Below, piece by piece: positions 5,060 to 5,514 of a stretch of 5,514 nt of DNA (positions are counted from its first letter, which is position 1; each line of letters starts with the position of its first letter). The stretch is from JAWLFI01 sp041685645. Its GTDB lineage: Bacteria; Bacteroidota; Bacteroidia; Chitinophagales; Saprospiraceae. A model generated the notes under the pieces. It ran no database searches and had not been told where the DNA came from. It was given only the letters and a program-made list of their open reading frames with translations. The position numbers and the translations under genes were made by a program. The DNA lies in the NCBI GenBank assembly GCA_041685645.1, contig JAWLFI010000164.1, positions 1 through 5,514 of the forward strand. Direction: 5' to 3'.

Positions 5060-5514
5060 TTGCTGCACTATAAAACATACGAAAAAGGCGACGACAAAGA
5101 TTGGGTCGTCTTTATCCACGGCGCCGGTGGGAGCTCATCCATTTGGTATAAGCAAGTCAAGGACTTTAGAGAAAACTTCAATGTCCTTCTCGTCGATCTC
5201 CGCGGGCACGGCCGATCCAAAACTTCCCTCAAGACCCTTAAACGCTATAGCTTCGAGGCCATTACAAAAGACGTCATAGAAGTTCTGGACGATCTCAAAA
5301 TCGAAAAGGCACATTTTGTAGGCATTTCCCTCGGCACCATCGTCATCCGGGAACTCGCAGAGATGCAGAGCCACCGCGTAATTAGCCTCGTGATGGGTGG
5401 AGCCATTATGAAACTCAACTTTCGATCCAAACTCCTTCTCAAGTTAGGCGTTTGGCTTAAATCTGTGCTTCCCTATATGTTACTCTACCGCTTTTTTGCC
5501 TTCATTATCATGCC
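5060..5514 (+). CDS. Alpha/beta hydrolase, N-terminal part (runs off the window)
   Basis: The first 151 residues of an alpha/beta-hydrolase-fold enzyme. Family marks in order: WVVFIHGAGGSS (15-26), the first strand with the HG oxyanion-hole loop; VLLVDLRGHGRS (42-53), the D-x-RGHG-S motif after strand 4; and AHFVGISLGTIVIREL (84-99), the nucleophile elbow G-I-S-L-G with catalytic Ser90. The acid and His of the triad and the lid would lie beyond position 5514, so the substrate cannot be told; esterase, lipase or C-C hydrolase remain open. No ATG is available: an in-frame TGA at 5054-5056 is followed by CCA and then TTG (5060), CTG, CAC, TAT, and the first in-frame ATG is at codon 102, far inside the fold. 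TTG at 5060 is therefore the probable start (reading MLHYKTYEKG). Third positions favour C (CTC, GTC, ATC) more than in the preceding genes. There is no signal peptide; cytoplasmic location is likely. Confidence 0.88.
   Translation, partial: MLHYKTYEKGDDKDWVVFIHGAGGSSSIWYKQVKDFRENFNVLLVDLRGHGRSKTSLKTLKRYSFEAITKDVIEVLDDLKIEKAHFVGISLGTIVIRELAEMQSHRVISLVMGGAIMKLNFRSKLLLKLGVWLKSVLPYMLLYRFFAFIIM

Noticed and set aside
5135..5442. Two minus-strand open frames over the 3' end of the window
   Set aside because: Both lie antisense to the alpha/beta hydrolase, whose HGAGG, RGHG and GISLG motifs fix the coding strand.

Overview
The window looks like a piece of chromosome from a member of the Bacteroidota, possibly a Saprospiria-like marine or sludge lineage; the class is a guess, the phylum is better supported. 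Four signs point there. The ribosomal gene order is rpsF-rpsR-rplI with no ssb or priB between. A textbook Bacteroidota promoter (TTG, 19 bases, TATCTTTG) sits in front of rpsF. Convincing Shine-Dalgarno sequences are absent before most genes. The small secreted protein of the sigma-factor operon matches a type that usually accompanies Bacteroidota ECF sigma factors.

Layout, all genes on the + strand. Positions 1-154 are a leader without a recognisable promoter. Positions 155-1617 are a tight three-gene operon: an ECF sigma factor, a single-span membrane protein that is the likely anti-sigma factor (ATGA overlap), and a small exported Spy/CpxP-like helical protein (stop codon directly abutting the next ATG). 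It ends in a very strong hairpin at 1640-1680. Positions 1684-2141 hold no gene I can support; the left part has small inverted repeats and the right part is AT-rich. Positions 2142-3551 encode a cytoplasmic protein built almost entirely of about twelve TPR repeats. A hairpin and then the promoter lie between it and the ribosomal operon rpsF (S6), rpsR (S18), rplI (L9) at 3719-4911, which ends in a terminator at 4938-4970. From 5060 to the window edge runs the N-terminal part of an alpha/beta hydrolase, which appears to start at TTG.

Functionally there are two clear units. The first is a probable envelope-stress or surface-signalling module: sigma factor in the cytoplasm, its membrane-bound antagonist, and a periplasmic helper. 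The second is a housekeeping ribosomal-protein operon. The TPR gene and the hydrolase are neighbours without a demonstrable functional tie to either.

I found no clear evidence of a dramatic new system. The items most worth a second look are the zinc-motif-free anti-sigma candidate with its strongly acidic outer domain beside a basic-tailed secreted partner, a Lys at the normally Gly position 34 of L9, an inverted repeat overlapping the -33 box of the rpsF promoter, and the structured, gene-free 1618-2141 interval.
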